64,000 nucleotides of DNA from Flavobacterium bizetiae (GTDB lineage: Bacteria; Bacteroidota; Bacteroidia; Flavobacteriales; Flavobacteriaceae): assembly GCF_902804475.1 (NCBI RefSeq), contig NZ_CADCSU010000087.1, positions 140,436-204,435 of the forward strand, read 5' to 3'. The position numbers and the translations under genes were made by a program. Under the pieces are notes generated by a model. That model was not told the DNA's origin and did no database searches. It saw only the letters and a program-made list of their open reading frames with translations. This document shows, one piece after another, positions 18,585 to 28,463 of the stretch. Every line of letters begins with the position of its first letter. Positions within the stretch are counted from its first letter, which is position 1.

Positions 18585-20816
18585 ATGCGTAATTTTATAT
18601 GGAGTTTCTTCGCTTTCTTTTGTTTAATATCAGCCTCATTTTCTCAAACAAAAAATATCGAAAAAGGATCTTATTTGTCTACTAACAAAGGGCAGAAGAT
18701 CAAGTTGAATTTATTAGAAAACAATAAATATGAATTGGTTTTTTATTCAGGTAATTATGAGATTAAAGGCGATTCATTATTGTTTACCCCGGAGGTAAAA
18801 TCAGAAAGTGCTTTTGAGGTGGCTTTTAAAAATGATGCTAAAGCAAAAAAAATTAAAGTTAAGTTTTTAGATCCTTCATATTTTTCCTTTTATGTAGGTA
18901 CTCAAAACGGGAAAGACGAAGTACAATATCAAAGATTGACTGATATAAGAGATAAAGTAAATCCTGATGGTGATAAAATAGATGTTGATTTTGAAATTGA
19001 TCGTGCAGATTATTTGTACTTAGTGTATGAAGAATATACTGGTGAAGGTAAAATTTCAAAATTTGCGCTACCCAAAGACGTTTCAGAAATCACTATTAAA
19101 TATCAATTAGATGTTATGGGAGATTTAAACATTAGCGGTTTTTTTGATCCCAAAACAAATGAATTGATGATTTCTGAAAATTCAGGAAAAAATCCATTGG
19201 TTTTTCGTAATGCTAAAGAAACTCAGACAGAAAAAATAGCAAAAGTAATTCCGGTAGAAAAGAAGATAGTTCCAAATTGGACCTATCCGGGAAAAGAGGC
19301 TTTGGTAAGTGAAGATTTTGGATTAGCAAGTGATTCTACGGCGGTAGCAGTTGAATCTTATACGCCAACATTTGACTTTAAATTAAAAATTGAAAACAAT
19401 CTTAAAAATGCTCTTTCATCCAATAAAAATGCAAAGAATAAATTTTTAGTAATTGTTGCTGATAGCAAAAATCCTTCGGCGAAAGCTGATTTTGATACTT
19501 TTATAAAAGATCAGGAAACTCAAATGAGTTATACGATGTACGACTCGTACCATCCGGAGTATGATTTGTATAATTATTACCTGACTACTGCCGATGATAA
19601 AAAATGGCTGAAAACGAATAAAATTACAGATGCTCCAAGTATCGTTATTCTGAATAATAATGGGGATGTTTTAGCTACTGCAAAATCTAGTTTGAAGGAC
19701 AAGCAATACCTCTTTAATTATTATGACGGGCTTTATAAAAAATTACAAAGAGCAGATGGATTATTAGATTTTAATAAAACATTAAAAAATAAAAAAGCTA
19801 CTGATGCTGATTTGATTCAGGCTTTTAATAAAGTTGCAATTTTGGAGATACCGTATGATTACGACACAGATTATACCGTAACAACTGATGATAATGCTGC
19901 CGAATTTAAATTTGCCACTACAACATTAGACAAAAAAGAAATTGCTCAAATTTGGAAAAAGTTGATAGAAGCGCATCAAAAAGACACAAATCCTAATATG
20001 TTTTTGGCAGAAACGATTGTGAGAGAAATTAAAAATCAGGGATTCTCGAAACAGTTTTTTAAAGAAGATAAAGTTTTAAATGATACTGATTTTCTGGCAA
20101 TAGATTATTTGATAAAACATTATGATGCCATTGATGCGGCACGTGTAGCATTTAATGAAAAAGAAGGAGAGTTGCATGTAATAGGAAATTTAATTACTGA
20201 GATTGCAACGGCTTTACAGCAAAACAACTATATTTCTGATAGCATTACTACGGCGGTAAAAGATGATAGCAAAACGATTTCGGTTTACAAAAAATTAATT
20301 GCCGCAGGAAAAGGAAATTTTGAATGCTACCAAAATTACTTTACTTATTTGGCTGAGGTACAAGACAAAGGCGGATCGAATACCAATTATTTAAAAGAGT
20401 TTACGACTTATTTTAATGCTAATCTTGCTACAGATAACGGAAGTGTTATCGAAAAACTGGATACAATGTTTACTTCGATGGATGCGAACTCTGAATATTC
20501 GTATAATGGATGGAATGCCTTTAAAGAATACCACTCGAACTTGTGCAATGATGCTGCATGGACCGTAGTTTCAAAACCGGGTAATACTGGTTTTATAAAG
20601 TCAGCCATTACGTGGTCAGAATATAGTTTGATAATCAGTAAAAACAATACCTATTATTTAGATACTCTGGCACAGTTGTATTATAAAGACGGACAGAAAG
20701 AAAAAGCGATTGAAACACAAACTCTCGCCGTTAAATATTTAACGGATTATGTAGAAGAAGAAACCGCTACAGATATTCGTGAAACCTTAGCTAAAATGCA
20801 AAACGGAACGTACTAA
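18585..20816 (+). CDS. Exported protein with thioredoxin-like and TPR-like regions, tandem paralogue A
   Basis: The frame is open from 18519, but I place the start at ATG 18585 because it yields a clean signal peptide (MRNFIWSFFAFFCLISASFSQ) and lies just after a TATCTTTG promoter box. About 743 residues. An N-terminal beta-rich region is followed by a central thioredoxin-fold-like segment (NKFLVIVADSKNPSAKADFDTFI...TDAPSIVILNNNGDVLATA) that lacks a CxxC redox motif. A long helical C-terminal half ends in a TPR-like unit (YLDTLAQLYYKDGQKEKAIETQTLAV). Function unknown. The next gene is a clear paralogue. Confidence 0.8.
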   Translation: MRNFIWSFFAFFCLISASFSQTKNIEKGSYLSTNKGQKIKLNLLENNKYELVFYSGNYEIKGDSLLFTPEVKSESAFEVAFKNDAKAKKIKVKFLDPSYFSFYVGTQNGKDEVQYQRLTDIRDKVNPDGDKIDVDFEIDRADYLYLVYEEYTGEGKISKFALPKDVSEITIKYQLDVMGDLNISGFFDPKTNELMISENSGKNPLVFRNAKETQTEKIAKVIPVEKKIVPNWTYPGKEALVSEDFGLASDSTAVAVESYTPTFDFKLKIENNLKNALSSNKNAKNKFLVIVADSKNPSAKADFDTFIKDQETQMSYTMYDSYHPEYDLYNYYLTTADDKKWLKTNKITDAPSIVILNNNGDVLATAKSSLKDKQYLFNYYDGLYKKLQRADGLLDFNKTLKNKKATDADLIQAFNKVAILEIPYDYDTDYTVTTDDNAAEFKFATTTLDKKEIAQIWKKLIEAHQKDTNPNMFLAETIVREIKNQGFSKQFFKEDKVLNDTDFLAIDYLIKHYDAIDAARVAFNEKEGELHVIGNLITEIATALQQNNYISDSITTAVKDDSKTISVYKKLIAAGKGNFECYQNYFTYLAEVQDKGGSNTNYLKEFTTYFNANLATDNGSVIEKLDTMFTSMDANSEYSYNGWNAFKEYHSNLCNDAAWTVVSKPGNTGFIKSAITWSEYSLIISKNNTYYLDTLAQLYYKDGQKEKAIETQTLAVKYLTDYVEEETATDIRETLAKMQNGTY

Positions 20817-20834
20817 TTATAAAAAAATAATAGT

Positions 20835-20872
20835 AAGAAAGCCTGATAATTGTAAAATTATCAGGCTTTCTT
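20835..20872. terminator. Intrinsic terminator between tandem paralogues
   Basis: AAGAAAGCCTGATAAT pairs with ATTATCAGGCTTTCTT, a 16-bp stem. The paralogues are therefore separate transcription units. Confidence 0.85.
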
Positions 20873-20899
20873 ATTTGTAATAATTTAGCTATAAATAAT

Positions 20900-20929
20900 T
20901 TGAAAACATCTTTTAATCAGATATATTTG
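20900..20929 (+). promoter_or_regulatory. Promoter of paralogue B (TTG-N19-TATATTTG)
   Basis: TTG at 20900-20902, perfect -7 box TATATTTG at 20922-20929, spacing 19, 35 bp before the start codon. Confidence 0.65.
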
Positions 20930-20964
20930 TAGGAATTACATGTATTTTTTTAAAAAAAATAGTT

Positions 20965-23172
20965 ATGCGGAATTATGTGTTGTTGTGGTTGGTTTTTTTG
21001 TTGGTAAGTACTTCTTCATTTGCTCAGCAAGAGACTTTAAAAAGTAAATCCTATTATTCGGTTGATAATTTAGGACGAAGAATGAAATTTAATTTATTGG
21101 ATAATAATAAGTTCGAATTAGTACTTTCTTATGGAGATTATGAAGTAACAAACGATTCGTTATTGTTTAAAAACAAAGATGGAGATAAATCTGTTTTTGA
21201 AGTTCAATATATAAAAAACGCCAAAATTAAGCAAGATAAAATTAAGGTTAGTTTTGAGGAATATAGTTCATTATATGGTATTTATATTGGTGCACAAAAT
21301 GGTACAGATTCGATTCATTATCAAAAAGTATCAGATTTAACAGGATATGATGGAAATGGTGATTTTAATGAAAGTTTTGAAATGAATCGTACTCAATATT
21401 TATATTTCGTAAACGAAGGATTCGATTATGAGCCAAAACAAATATTTAAGTACGAAATACCAAATGCGATAACAGAACTAAAAGTAAAGGTGAACTATGT
21501 ATTGCCTAATATAGCGATCAAAGGTTATTTGGACAGGAAAAGAAACGAACTGTCAATTGGTGCAGCAGATGATAATATGACTGTTTTTCATAGCGAAGAA
21601 CCTATTGTTGATTCAGGTAAATCAATAATTCCGCCTTTAGAAAGAAAACAAGTTTTAAGTTGGACTTATCCCGGAAAAGAAGATACAGATGTTGCCTCTC
21701 CTGAAGAAAATGATGATTTACCAAAGACTGATTTTAAACTCAATATTGCAGCATCATTACCTAAAGCTTTACAACAGACAAAAGCTGACGGGAATAAATT
21801 TTTAGTAGTATATGCTGACCCAAAAAATACAGAAGCAAAAGCTGAGTTTGATGCTTTAATAGAAAAACAGGAACGCTACATAGGTTATATTTCTAATACT
21901 TATGATCCTCAATACGATCTTTATAATTTTTGTTTAGCATCAAAAGAAGATGAAAGCTGGCTGAAGAAGAATAAAATGACAGATTCACCTATGCTAATGG
22001 TTTTAGATGCAAACGGAACTATTTTAGCATGGGCAAATTCAAATTTATCTCCCGATAAAATAGATAAGTTTATGTATTATGATTCTTTTAATGGTAAGCT
22101 GAAAAGAACTTTTTTAAAGAATAATTTTGCCCAAATAATAAATGATAAAAACTCAAAAGATGCTAAATTGGTAAAAGCATTTCATGAGGTTTCGGCATTG
22201 GGAGCTTTGGGCGATTACGATTATGAATATAGTGAGGAAGACGGGAGTAAAGACGATTTTAAGTTTATTAAATTCAATTTAGATAAAAAGAAAGCACGAC
22301 AAGTCTGGAAAAAGATAATAGAAGCACATCAAAAAGACACCAGTCCGGATATGTTACTTGTTCAGGCTATTTTTCAGGAAATAAAAAATGTTGGGTATAC
22401 AAAACAAGTATATTTAGAAGATAAAATTTTAGACGAAGTCGATTTTAAATCTATAGATTATCTACTAAAACATTACGATGCAATTGATGCAGAACGAGCA
22501 GCATTAAATGATCAGGAAAACAATTTAATAAAAATAGGAAATATAAGTACGGAGATTTCAAACGCATTACAAAATGCAACTTCTACGTATAATGAAGACG
22601 GTAGCTATACCAAATCTGATCCAAAAAAAATAAAAGATACCTACGAGAAAATTTTATTGATTGATAAAGCAAATTTTCAATTTTATGCCAGTTACTTTAG
22701 CAGCCTGGCTGATTGGGCAGAAAAAACAAAGAGCAATAATGAGCGTATTAAAGAATTTGAAAAGTACTTCGATAAATATTTAGTAAACAAAGAAAACATT
22801 ATTCAGAATTTAGATAAAATATACGATAATGGTTTTGATGCTAATGCTTTATATTATTATGATTGGAAAGAGTTTAAAAATTATCATGCTAATTTGTTCA
22901 ACGAAATATCATGGGCAGCTGTACTAGATTCAAAAAATCAGTCTTACATAAAGAAAGCTATAAATTGGTCGGAGTGCAGTTTGACATTAAACAAAAGCAA
23001 TCCTTTTTATTTAGATACTCTGGCACAACTGTATTATAAAGACGGACAGAAAGAAAAAGCAGTCGAAACACAAACGCTCGCAGTAAAACATTTAAAAGAT
23101 GAAGCTATGGAAGATACAACAGCAAATGACATAAAAGAAACATTGAGCAAAATGCAAAACGGAACGTACTAA
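20965..23172 (+). CDS. Exported protein with thioredoxin-like and TPR-like regions, tandem paralogue B
   Basis: 735 residues. Signal peptide MRNYVLLWLVFLLVSTSSFAQ. Same layout as the upstream gene: an N-terminal beta region (RRMKFNLLDNNKFELVLSYGDYE), a thioredoxin-like segment without CxxC (NKFLVVYADPKNTEAKAEFDALI), a conserved helical part (IIEAHQKDTSPDMLLVQAIFQEIKN, DYLLKHYDAIDAERAALN) and an almost identical end (YLDTLAQLYYKDGQKEKAVETQTLAVKHL, then LSKMQNGTY against LAKMQNGTY). Clearly a tandem duplication. Function unknown; periplasmic or surface location is inferred from the signal peptide. Confidence 0.82.
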   Translation: MRNYVLLWLVFLLVSTSSFAQQETLKSKSYYSVDNLGRRMKFNLLDNNKFELVLSYGDYEVTNDSLLFKNKDGDKSVFEVQYIKNAKIKQDKIKVSFEEYSSLYGIYIGAQNGTDSIHYQKVSDLTGYDGNGDFNESFEMNRTQYLYFVNEGFDYEPKQIFKYEIPNAITELKVKVNYVLPNIAIKGYLDRKRNELSIGAADDNMTVFHSEEPIVDSGKSIIPPLERKQVLSWTYPGKEDTDVASPEENDDLPKTDFKLNIAASLPKALQQTKADGNKFLVVYADPKNTEAKAEFDALIEKQERYIGYISNTYDPQYDLYNFCLASKEDESWLKKNKMTDSPMLMVLDANGTILAWANSNLSPDKIDKFMYYDSFNGKLKRTFLKNNFAQIINDKNSKDAKLVKAFHEVSALGALGDYDYEYSEEDGSKDDFKFIKFNLDKKKARQVWKKIIEAHQKDTSPDMLLVQAIFQEIKNVGYTKQVYLEDKILDEVDFKSIDYLLKHYDAIDAERAALNDQENNLIKIGNISTEISNALQNATSTYNEDGSYTKSDPKKIKDTYEKILLIDKANFQFYASYFSSLADWAEKTKSNNERIKEFEKYFDKYLVNKENIIQNLDKIYDNGFDANALYYYDWKEFKNYHANLFNEISWAAVLDSKNQSYIKKAINWSECSLTLNKSNPFYLDTLAQLYYKDGQKEKAVETQTLAVKHLKDEAMEDTTANDIKETLSKMQNGTY

Positions 23173-23197
23173 GTTCTGTCTTCAATTTCAAAATAAA

Positions 23198-23236
23198 AAC
23201 CCGACAAAGTTGAAAATCTTGTCGGGTTCTTTTTTA
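23198..23236. terminator. Bidirectional intrinsic terminator
   Basis: AACCCGACAA pairs with TTGTCGGGTT, with an A-rich left flank and a T6 right flank, between convergent genes. Its right end overlaps the stop codon of the DUF4153 gene. Confidence 0.88.
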
Positions 23237-25006
23237 TTTTTTAATGCCAATCATCACTTTAATATGATAATTGCTTATGATTTTCTTTTCTTTTTCGATT
23301 TTACCATTTACACTAATATAGTTTAATGTAATCGTATATTTTGAATTTTCGATCTTTTGTATGACATTTTCATTTGTGTTATTGTTTCTTCTAAAGACAG
23401 AATTCTTAGTAACAAAATCATTTATTTTTAAAGGAATAATGTCTTGATTAATTTGTAAATCCAGACCATAATCTGTATTTTTTGATTTTATGCTATATGC
23501 TTTTCCGTCTATCGAAGTACACTTATCGCAATTAAAATCAGTATTATTAGAGAGCGTAAATAAAAAATCTTGTCCGTGAATGTTTTCTACTGTATTATCA
23601 TCATTTCCATAAAAATAATAATAGAAAGAGCCATCGTCGTCATTTTTTCGATCATATGGAGATCGGTATTCAAATCCTAAGCTTTTCATGATTTCATAAT
23701 AACTAGGAGATTTTTGTTTTTTAAGAAGCGCTTCCAGTTTGTTTTTAGCATAAGGAACCATGCTTTCTACACCATAATTATTTTCTAAAAAAGAAACGAT
23801 ACTGCTTAAATCCTGTTCTTGCTCAAAAGTCAATTTTTGATTTGATTTTTGCATGTAAGATTCAAATCGTGATAACTGACTGTGTTTTGAAATGTAATTA
23901 GCACCTTGTGGGCCAGCAATAGAAAACAATCCGGCCAAACACATACTTATAGGAATGAATTTTATTTTTGGATGTTTTGAAATCAGAAAATACCCCACAA
24001 CAATACTCAGCCATATTGATAATAAAAGAACATAATAACGCTCATGAGTAAAACCGTAAAGATTGATTCGGTATAAAATTGCCCAAAAAAGTAATCCCAA
24101 TAATGGAATCAAAAGAAAATAAAACCAACGATTGAATGTTCTCATCCATAAATTATTGGTTTCGGTCGCAATAGGATGAACCAATAAAAAAGACAGAATC
24201 CCGAAAATGGCAAATACCAAAACAAGGTAGGAAACCCAGCCAACCGGCAAAGAAAGTGTTACTAATATTTTGGCTTCATAACATATTAGGATAACCAAAT
24301 AAAGGCTTATTAAGGGTAATAAAACATACTGAGTAAAGTTTTTAAGTCCTTTTGGGTAATTTAAAACCAATGGATTCTCGCTGTTATTGGTTTCCGGAAC
24401 TCCGTTTAAAAAGAAAGTCGTATTAAAAACTCCGGCGATAATAAAAAAGATATGAAGATAAATATGATTGTAAAATTCAACCTTAAATAATTTATCAATT
24501 GCTAATATGGCTAATGCTAAACCAGAATAGAGTACAATACTATAGAGTGCTGAGGTTAAAATTCGGAGAAAAAGCTGCTTGTTGAATTCCCAAAATTCAT
24601 CCTGGTTATAAGTTCTTGGCAAAAATCCTGCAAACGAAACCAGTAAATGCAAAGCAATATTAAGCACTAAAAATTGCTGCATTTCTATTTCTGTAATGCG
24701 TTCATGAAAATTAAAAACAAAGAGTACGATCAAGCTGCCAAGTACAATACTGGTAATATAACGTAGAATATTACTCTTTTTTGCCGCAATAAAAAATAAG
24801 CTAACCGAAAGAAATAAAACCAAACACAAAGAACTACTCATTAAAGCTTTTTGATAAAACTCTTGTTTAGGATCATTGTAGTCTAACTCGTTAAGAACAA
24901 TAGCAAATACAGTTCCTGCGATCGAAGTTATAATTTCTAACGGAAATCTGAGAACTGTTTTTAATGTTGCGTTTAGAACGTTTTGTAGCGAAGGAAGTCT
25001 GCTCAT
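23234..25006 (-). CDS. DUF4153 domain-containing membrane protein
   Basis: 590 residues. Residues about 1-375 contain roughly a dozen hydrophobic helices (for example SSSLCLVLFLSVSLFFIAA, ITSIVLGSLIVLFVFNF, LYSIVLYSGLALAILAI, IYLHIFFIIAGVFNTTFFLNGVP). The last two are features of DUF4153 inner-membrane proteins. A ~215-residue C-terminal soluble region with no recognised domain follows (DFLFTLSNNTDFNCDKCTS, EKKIISNYHIKVMIGIKK). Function unknown. Stand-alone gene on the minus strand. Confidence 0.85.
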   Translation of the reverse strand: MSRLPSLQNVLNATLKTVLRFPLEIITSIAGTVFAIVLNELDYNDPKQEFYQKALMSSSLCLVLFLSVSLFFIAAKKSNILRYITSIVLGSLIVLFVFNFHERITEIEMQQFLVLNIALHLLVSFAGFLPRTYNQDEFWEFNKQLFLRILTSALYSIVLYSGLALAILAIDKLFKVEFYNHIYLHIFFIIAGVFNTTFFLNGVPETNNSENPLVLNYPKGLKNFTQYVLLPLISLYLVILICYEAKILVTLSLPVGWVSYLVLVFAIFGILSFLLVHPIATETNNLWMRTFNRWFYFLLIPLLGLLFWAILYRINLYGFTHERYYVLLLSIWLSIVVGYFLISKHPKIKFIPISMCLAGLFSIAGPQGANYISKHSQLSRFESYMQKSNQKLTFEQEQDLSSIVSFLENNYGVESMVPYAKNKLEALLKKQKSPSYYEIMKSLGFEYRSPYDRKNDDDGSFYYYFYGNDDNTVENIHGQDFLFTLSNNTDFNCDKCTSIDGKAYSIKSKNTDYGLDLQINQDIIPLKINDFVTKNSVFRRNNNTNENVIQKIENSKYTITLNYISVNGKIEKEKKIISNYHIKVMIGIKK

Positions 25007-25186
25007 ATTTTAATCAGTTATTTTGTATAAAGTAAGCTAAATTGTAAGGGATAACCAAATAAAAATAATAATGCAAAAAAAATATTCCTGTCATTTTATT
25101 GATTTAGCATTTCAGTACGATTTCGAACAGAAACTGACATTTTTCTCTCTATAAATTATTAAGTTTGGAATACTAAATTAAAACGT

Positions 25187-26653
25187 ATGAAAAATAAAAT
25201 GATGCTCGTTTTGATTGCTTACGGAGGAGTCGTTTTCTCACAGGCAATTAAGAAACCGCTAGTTTCAGCAATTACAGATAAAGATCTAAAAACAGATATG
25301 TACCAGATGGCTGGTGATCATTTTAATGGTCGTGAAGCAGGAACTCTGGATGAACTGAAAGTATCGATGTGGCTGGCGAATAAAGCGAAAGAAGCAGGAA
25401 TGGCTCCGGCTGGTGATGATGGAACTTATTTTCAGTTTTTTGATATGTACAGGCATCAGGTGACTCCAAATACAAAATTTAAAATTGGATCAAAAGAATA
25501 TAAATTGTGGAAAGATGTTCTCGTAGCAGAAACCACAAATATTAAAGTAGATGCGCCATTAGTATATTTAGGTGCTGCAACTAAAGAAGAAATTGAAAAA
25601 GCAGACATCAAAGGAAAAGCGGTTGTTATATTAGCTTCTAAAGAAGGAATTGCAGATGATATCTCTTTATTCGAAAGACGTTATCCTGGTCTTGTTCGAA
25701 ATAAATACTATGATCTTGTAGTAAAAAAAGGAGCGTCGGCACTTATTATGGTGGCAGATCAATTGGCAGAAGAAAGCTGGTCTCAGGTCGAGCCACAAAT
25801 GACAAGAGGTGTTTATGGTATCGAAGGTGTTCGTGACAGAATTGGTTCAACAATGCCAGTTTTTTGGGTACACAATGATCAATTGGCTTATCTGAAAACG
25901 ACTAAAGATATTTTGTCTACAGAAGTAGTTTCTGAAACTTACAAATATCCATCTGTAAACGTAGTTGGAACAATTGCAGGAACAGATCCTAAATTAAAAA
26001 ATGAATACGTGCTTTTTAGCGGACACCAGGATCATGACGGCGTAAGACAAAAATACGGTCAGGATTCTATTTATAACGGAGCTGATGATAATGCGAGTAC
26101 TTGTGTGGCAATGCTGGCTATTGCAAGAGCGTATAAAAAACAACCCGGAAAAAGAACTTCTTTGTTTGTATTTCACGGAGCAGAAGAACGTGGTTTATTA
26201 GGATCAAGATGGTATGCATCGCACCCAACAGTTCCGGAAAAAGACATTGTTGCTGTTTTAAACGGAGATATGATTGGTAGAAATAATGTAAATCAGGCCG
26301 CTCTTTTAGGTTCGAGTTCTCCTCACGAAAACTCATCAGATTTGGTTGCAATTGCTAAAAAAGCCAACGATGAAGGTCCGAAATTTGATTTAGACAAACT
26401 TTGGGACAGACCAGAACATCCGGAATATTTTTACTTCCGTTCTGATCATTTGCCTTATGCAAAAAGAGGAATTCCATCTGTTTTCTATACCAGTGTTTTA
26501 CATAGTCAATACCATACACCAATGGATGAATCTGAAAACATTGATTTCGTAAAATTGCATAAAATGACCGAATGGATGTACCGCACCGGCTGGATTTTAT
26601 CTAACGATGCTTCTCGTCCTAAAACATTACCTAATGTACAATTAGAGCGATAA
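25187..26653 (+). CDS. M28 family zinc aminopeptidase, exported
   Basis: 488 residues. The N-terminus (MKNKMMLVLIAYGGVVFSQA) is a signal peptide. A PA-type insertion sits at about residues 120-230 (APLVYLGAATKEEIEKADIKGKAVVIL). The M28 co-catalytic zinc centre is complete: His280 and Asp282 in GHQDHDG, Asp300 in NGADDNAS, Glu333-Glu334 in GAEERGLLGS, Asp361 in NGDMIGRN and His in QYHTPMDE. Predicted to hydrolyse peptides outside the cytoplasm. A TAAGTTTG -7 box lies at 25160-25167, 19 bp before the start. Confidence 0.93.
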   Translation: MKNKMMLVLIAYGGVVFSQAIKKPLVSAITDKDLKTDMYQMAGDHFNGREAGTLDELKVSMWLANKAKEAGMAPAGDDGTYFQFFDMYRHQVTPNTKFKIGSKEYKLWKDVLVAETTNIKVDAPLVYLGAATKEEIEKADIKGKAVVILASKEGIADDISLFERRYPGLVRNKYYDLVVKKGASALIMVADQLAEESWSQVEPQMTRGVYGIEGVRDRIGSTMPVFWVHNDQLAYLKTTKDILSTEVVSETYKYPSVNVVGTIAGTDPKLKNEYVLFSGHQDHDGVRQKYGQDSIYNGADDNASTCVAMLAIARAYKKQPGKRTSLFVFHGAEERGLLGSRWYASHPTVPEKDIVAVLNGDMIGRNNVNQAALLGSSSPHENSSDLVAIAKKANDEGPKFDLDKLWDRPEHPEYFYFRSDHLPYAKRGIPSVFYTSVLHSQYHTPMDESENIDFVKLHKMTEWMYRTGWILSNDASRPKTLPNVQLER

Positions 26654-26689
26654 ATTCGTTTTATTGGTATTGAAATTTAGACGCGGATA

Positions 26690-26824
26690 AAACGGATTCG
26701 CTACCGCGAAAACGCAGATAAAAACAGATTTTTTCTTTCTTTATTTTCTGCTTTAGGCAGGATATAAATAAAAAATCCGTTTTTATCCGCGACTTTACGA
26801 AGTAAATCCGTTTCATCCGTGTTC
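26690..26824. repeat. Intergenic inverted repeat (GCGGATAAAACGGATT family)
   Basis: GACGCGGATAAAACGGATT at the left and AATCCGTTTCATCCGTGTTC at the right, with an inner pair ACGCAGATAAAAACAGATTT / AAATCCGTTTTTATCCGCG. Related sequence recurs at 31560-31680. Confidence 0.65.
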
Positions 26825-26860
26825 AAATAAACACACAGATTTCAAAATCCATTAAAAATA

Positions 26861-26894
26861 AAAGAGGCTGTCTAAATAAATAGACAGCCTCTTT
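26861..26894 (-). terminator. Intrinsic terminator of metK
   Basis: AAAGAGGCTGTCTA pairs with TAGACAGCCTCTTT. On the minus strand it is followed by TTTTATTTTT, 26 bp after the metK stop. Confidence 0.88.
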
Positions 26895-26919
26895 ATGTAT
26901 GTAGATATTTCAGATTGAA

Positions 26920-28170
26920 TTACAATCCAAATTCAGCTTTTACTTTGTCTACGAAATCAAGTTTCTCCCAGGTAAATAATTCAACAGTAACTGTTTTTGC
27001 ATTTCCTCCCGGAGCAGAAAAAGTTTTAGTTACCACTTCTGGTTTACGTCCCATGTGTCCGTAAGCAGCAGTTTCGCTGTAGATTGGGTTTCTTAATTTC
27101 AAACGTTGCTCAATAAAGTAAGGACGCATATCAAAGATAGCTTCTACTTTTTTAGCGATTTCACCGTTAGTTAAGTTTACTTTAGAAGTTCCGTAAGTAT
27201 CAATAAAGATTCCCATTGGTTCAGCAACTCCAATTGCATAAGAAACCTGTACTAAGATTTCGTCAGCAACACCTGCAGCTACTAAGTTTTTAGCGATATG
27301 ACGTGTAGCATAAGCAGCACTTCTGTCAACTTTACTCGGATCTTTTCCAGAGAATGCACCACCACCGTGAGCACCTTTTCCACCGTAAGTATCAACAATG
27401 ATTTTTCTTCCTGTTAAACCAGTATCTCCGTGAGGTCCTCCAATAACGAATTTTCCTGTTGGGTTAATATGATAGTTAATTTTATCATTGAATAAATGCG
27501 CGTGTTCCGGATTTTTAGCAATGATTCTTGGAATCAAAATTTCGATGATATCTTTTTTGATTTTAGCCAGCATAGTAGCCTCTTCATCAAAATCATCGTG
27601 TTGAGTCGAGATAACAATCGCATCAATACGAGTTGGTTTGTTATCGTCGCTATATTCTAAAGTTACCTGCGATTTTGCATCAGGACGTAAATAAGTGATT
27701 TCGTTATTTTCACGTCTTAAAATTGCTAATTCCTGCAATAATTTATGAGATAAATCAAGTGCCAATGGCATGTAGTTTTCAGTTTCGTTAGTTGCGTAAC
27801 CAAACATCATTCCCTGGTCTCCTGCACCTTGCTCTTCTGGCTTAGCTCTGTCAACCCCTTGATTAATATCTGCAGATTGCTCATGAATTGCTGAAAGAAT
27901 TCCACAAGAATTTGCTTCAAACATATACTCGCTTTTTGTATATCCAATTTTACGGATTACATCACGGGCAATTTGCTGCACATCAAGATAAGTATTCGAT
28001 TTTACTTCACCAGCTAAAATTACCTGACCTGTAGTAACAAGAGTTTCGCAAGCTACTTTTGAGTCAGCATCAAATGCCAAAAAGTTATCAATTAATGCAT
28101 CCGAAATTTGATCTGCAACTTTGTCTGGATGCCCTTCACTAACAGATTCTGACGTAAATAAATAAGCCAT
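26920..28170 (-). CDS. metK: S-adenosylmethionine synthase
   Basis: 416 residues, starting [25 protein letters not shown] as in MetK (His14 and Asp16 in the GHPDK ATP loop). The signature hexapeptide [12 protein letters not shown] is present, as is the P-loop-like [21 protein letters not shown] (the GGGAFSxKD signature). Makes SAM from Met and ATP in the cytoplasm. Its 5' leader contains a SAM-II-type aptamer, so it should be feedback-controlled by its own product. It marks one end of the methionine/sulfur cluster. Confidence 0.98.
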   Translation of the reverse strand: MAYLFTSESVSEGHPDKVADQISDALIDNFLAFDADSKVACETLVTTGQVILAGEVKSNTYLDVQQIARDVIRKIGYTKSEYMFEANSCGILSAIHEQSADINQGVDRAKPEEQGAGDQGMMFGYATNETENYMPLALDLSHKLLQELAILRRENNEITYLRPDAKSQVTLEYSDDNKPTRIDAIVISTQHDDFDEEATMLAKIKKDIIEILIPRIIAKNPEHAHLFNDKINYHINPTGKFVIGGPHGDTGLTGRKIIVDTYGGKGAHGGGAFSGKDPSKVDRSAAYATRHIAKNLVAAGVADEILVQVSYAIGVAEPMGIFIDTYGTSKVNLTNGEIAKKVEAIFDMRPYFIEQRLKLRNPIYSETAAYGHMGRKPEVVTKTFSAPGGNAKTVTVELFTWEKLDFVDKVKAEFGL

Positions 28171-28220
28171 AATAATTTATTAAATTAAAATTAAGTGAGG
28201 AAAAAAATTGCTTAAAAAGG

Positions 28221-28333
28221 GCTAAAGGAGATAGTCTGCTTTAGCATTTTTTAATGCCGAAATTTATCTTTCAGCATTCATAACGAACCGTTTCATTATG
28301 AAGAGGTTGCAATCAGTTCAAATTTTTCCTCCG
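28221..28333 (-). promoter_or_regulatory. SAM-II-type riboswitch (long-loop-like variant) of metK
   Basis: Reading the minus strand: GGAGG (28332-28328) pairs with CCTC as P1 around the loop TTTGAACTGATTGCA. Then come a CATAA...TTATG hairpin and AATGCTGAAA...TTTCGGCATT, then AATGCTAAAGCAG. The loop bases CTG and GCA can pair with the downstream CAG and TGC, giving the SAM-II pseudoknot; the SAM-II words TTGCA, GATAAA and GCTAAA are all present in order. The extra hairpins between P1 and the 3' pseudoknot strand fit the SAM-II long-loops variant known in Bacteroidota. The leader begins about where transcription should start. Confidence 0.7.
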
Positions 28334-28343
28334 TATTCGGGTG

Positions 28344-28372
28344 CAAAAGTACAAAACCATTTTGATTTGCAA
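28344..28372 (-). promoter_or_regulatory. metK promoter (TTG-N18-TACTTTTG)
   Basis: On the minus strand TTG at 28372-28370 and a perfect -7 box TACTTTTG at 28351-28344. The riboswitch P1 begins about 11 bases downstream. Confidence 0.7.
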
Positions 28373-28422
28373 ATTAAAGTTCAACTTTTTTTATTTTTTA
28401 TAGCAGAAATTTAACAGTAATA

Positions 28423-28444
28423 TACTAATTTGATAGGGTAATAG
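28423..28444 (+). promoter_or_regulatory. Candidate operator containing GATAGGGTAATAG, site 1
   Basis: TACTAATTTGATAGGGTAATAG lies 19 bp upstream of the -33 box of the leader/TonB-receptor unit. The 13-bp GATAGGGTAATAG is identical at 43797-43809, and ACTAATT-GATAG-GTAA is shared with the reverse complement of 31784-31804. Confidence 0.45.
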
Positions 28445-28463
28445 AAAATATTTCAGTTTTTGT

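Noticed and set aside
26654..26860. CRISPR-like repeats of GCGGATAAAACGGATT type
   Set aside because: Only inverted, imperfect units without regular spacers; an interspersed intergenic repeat instead.
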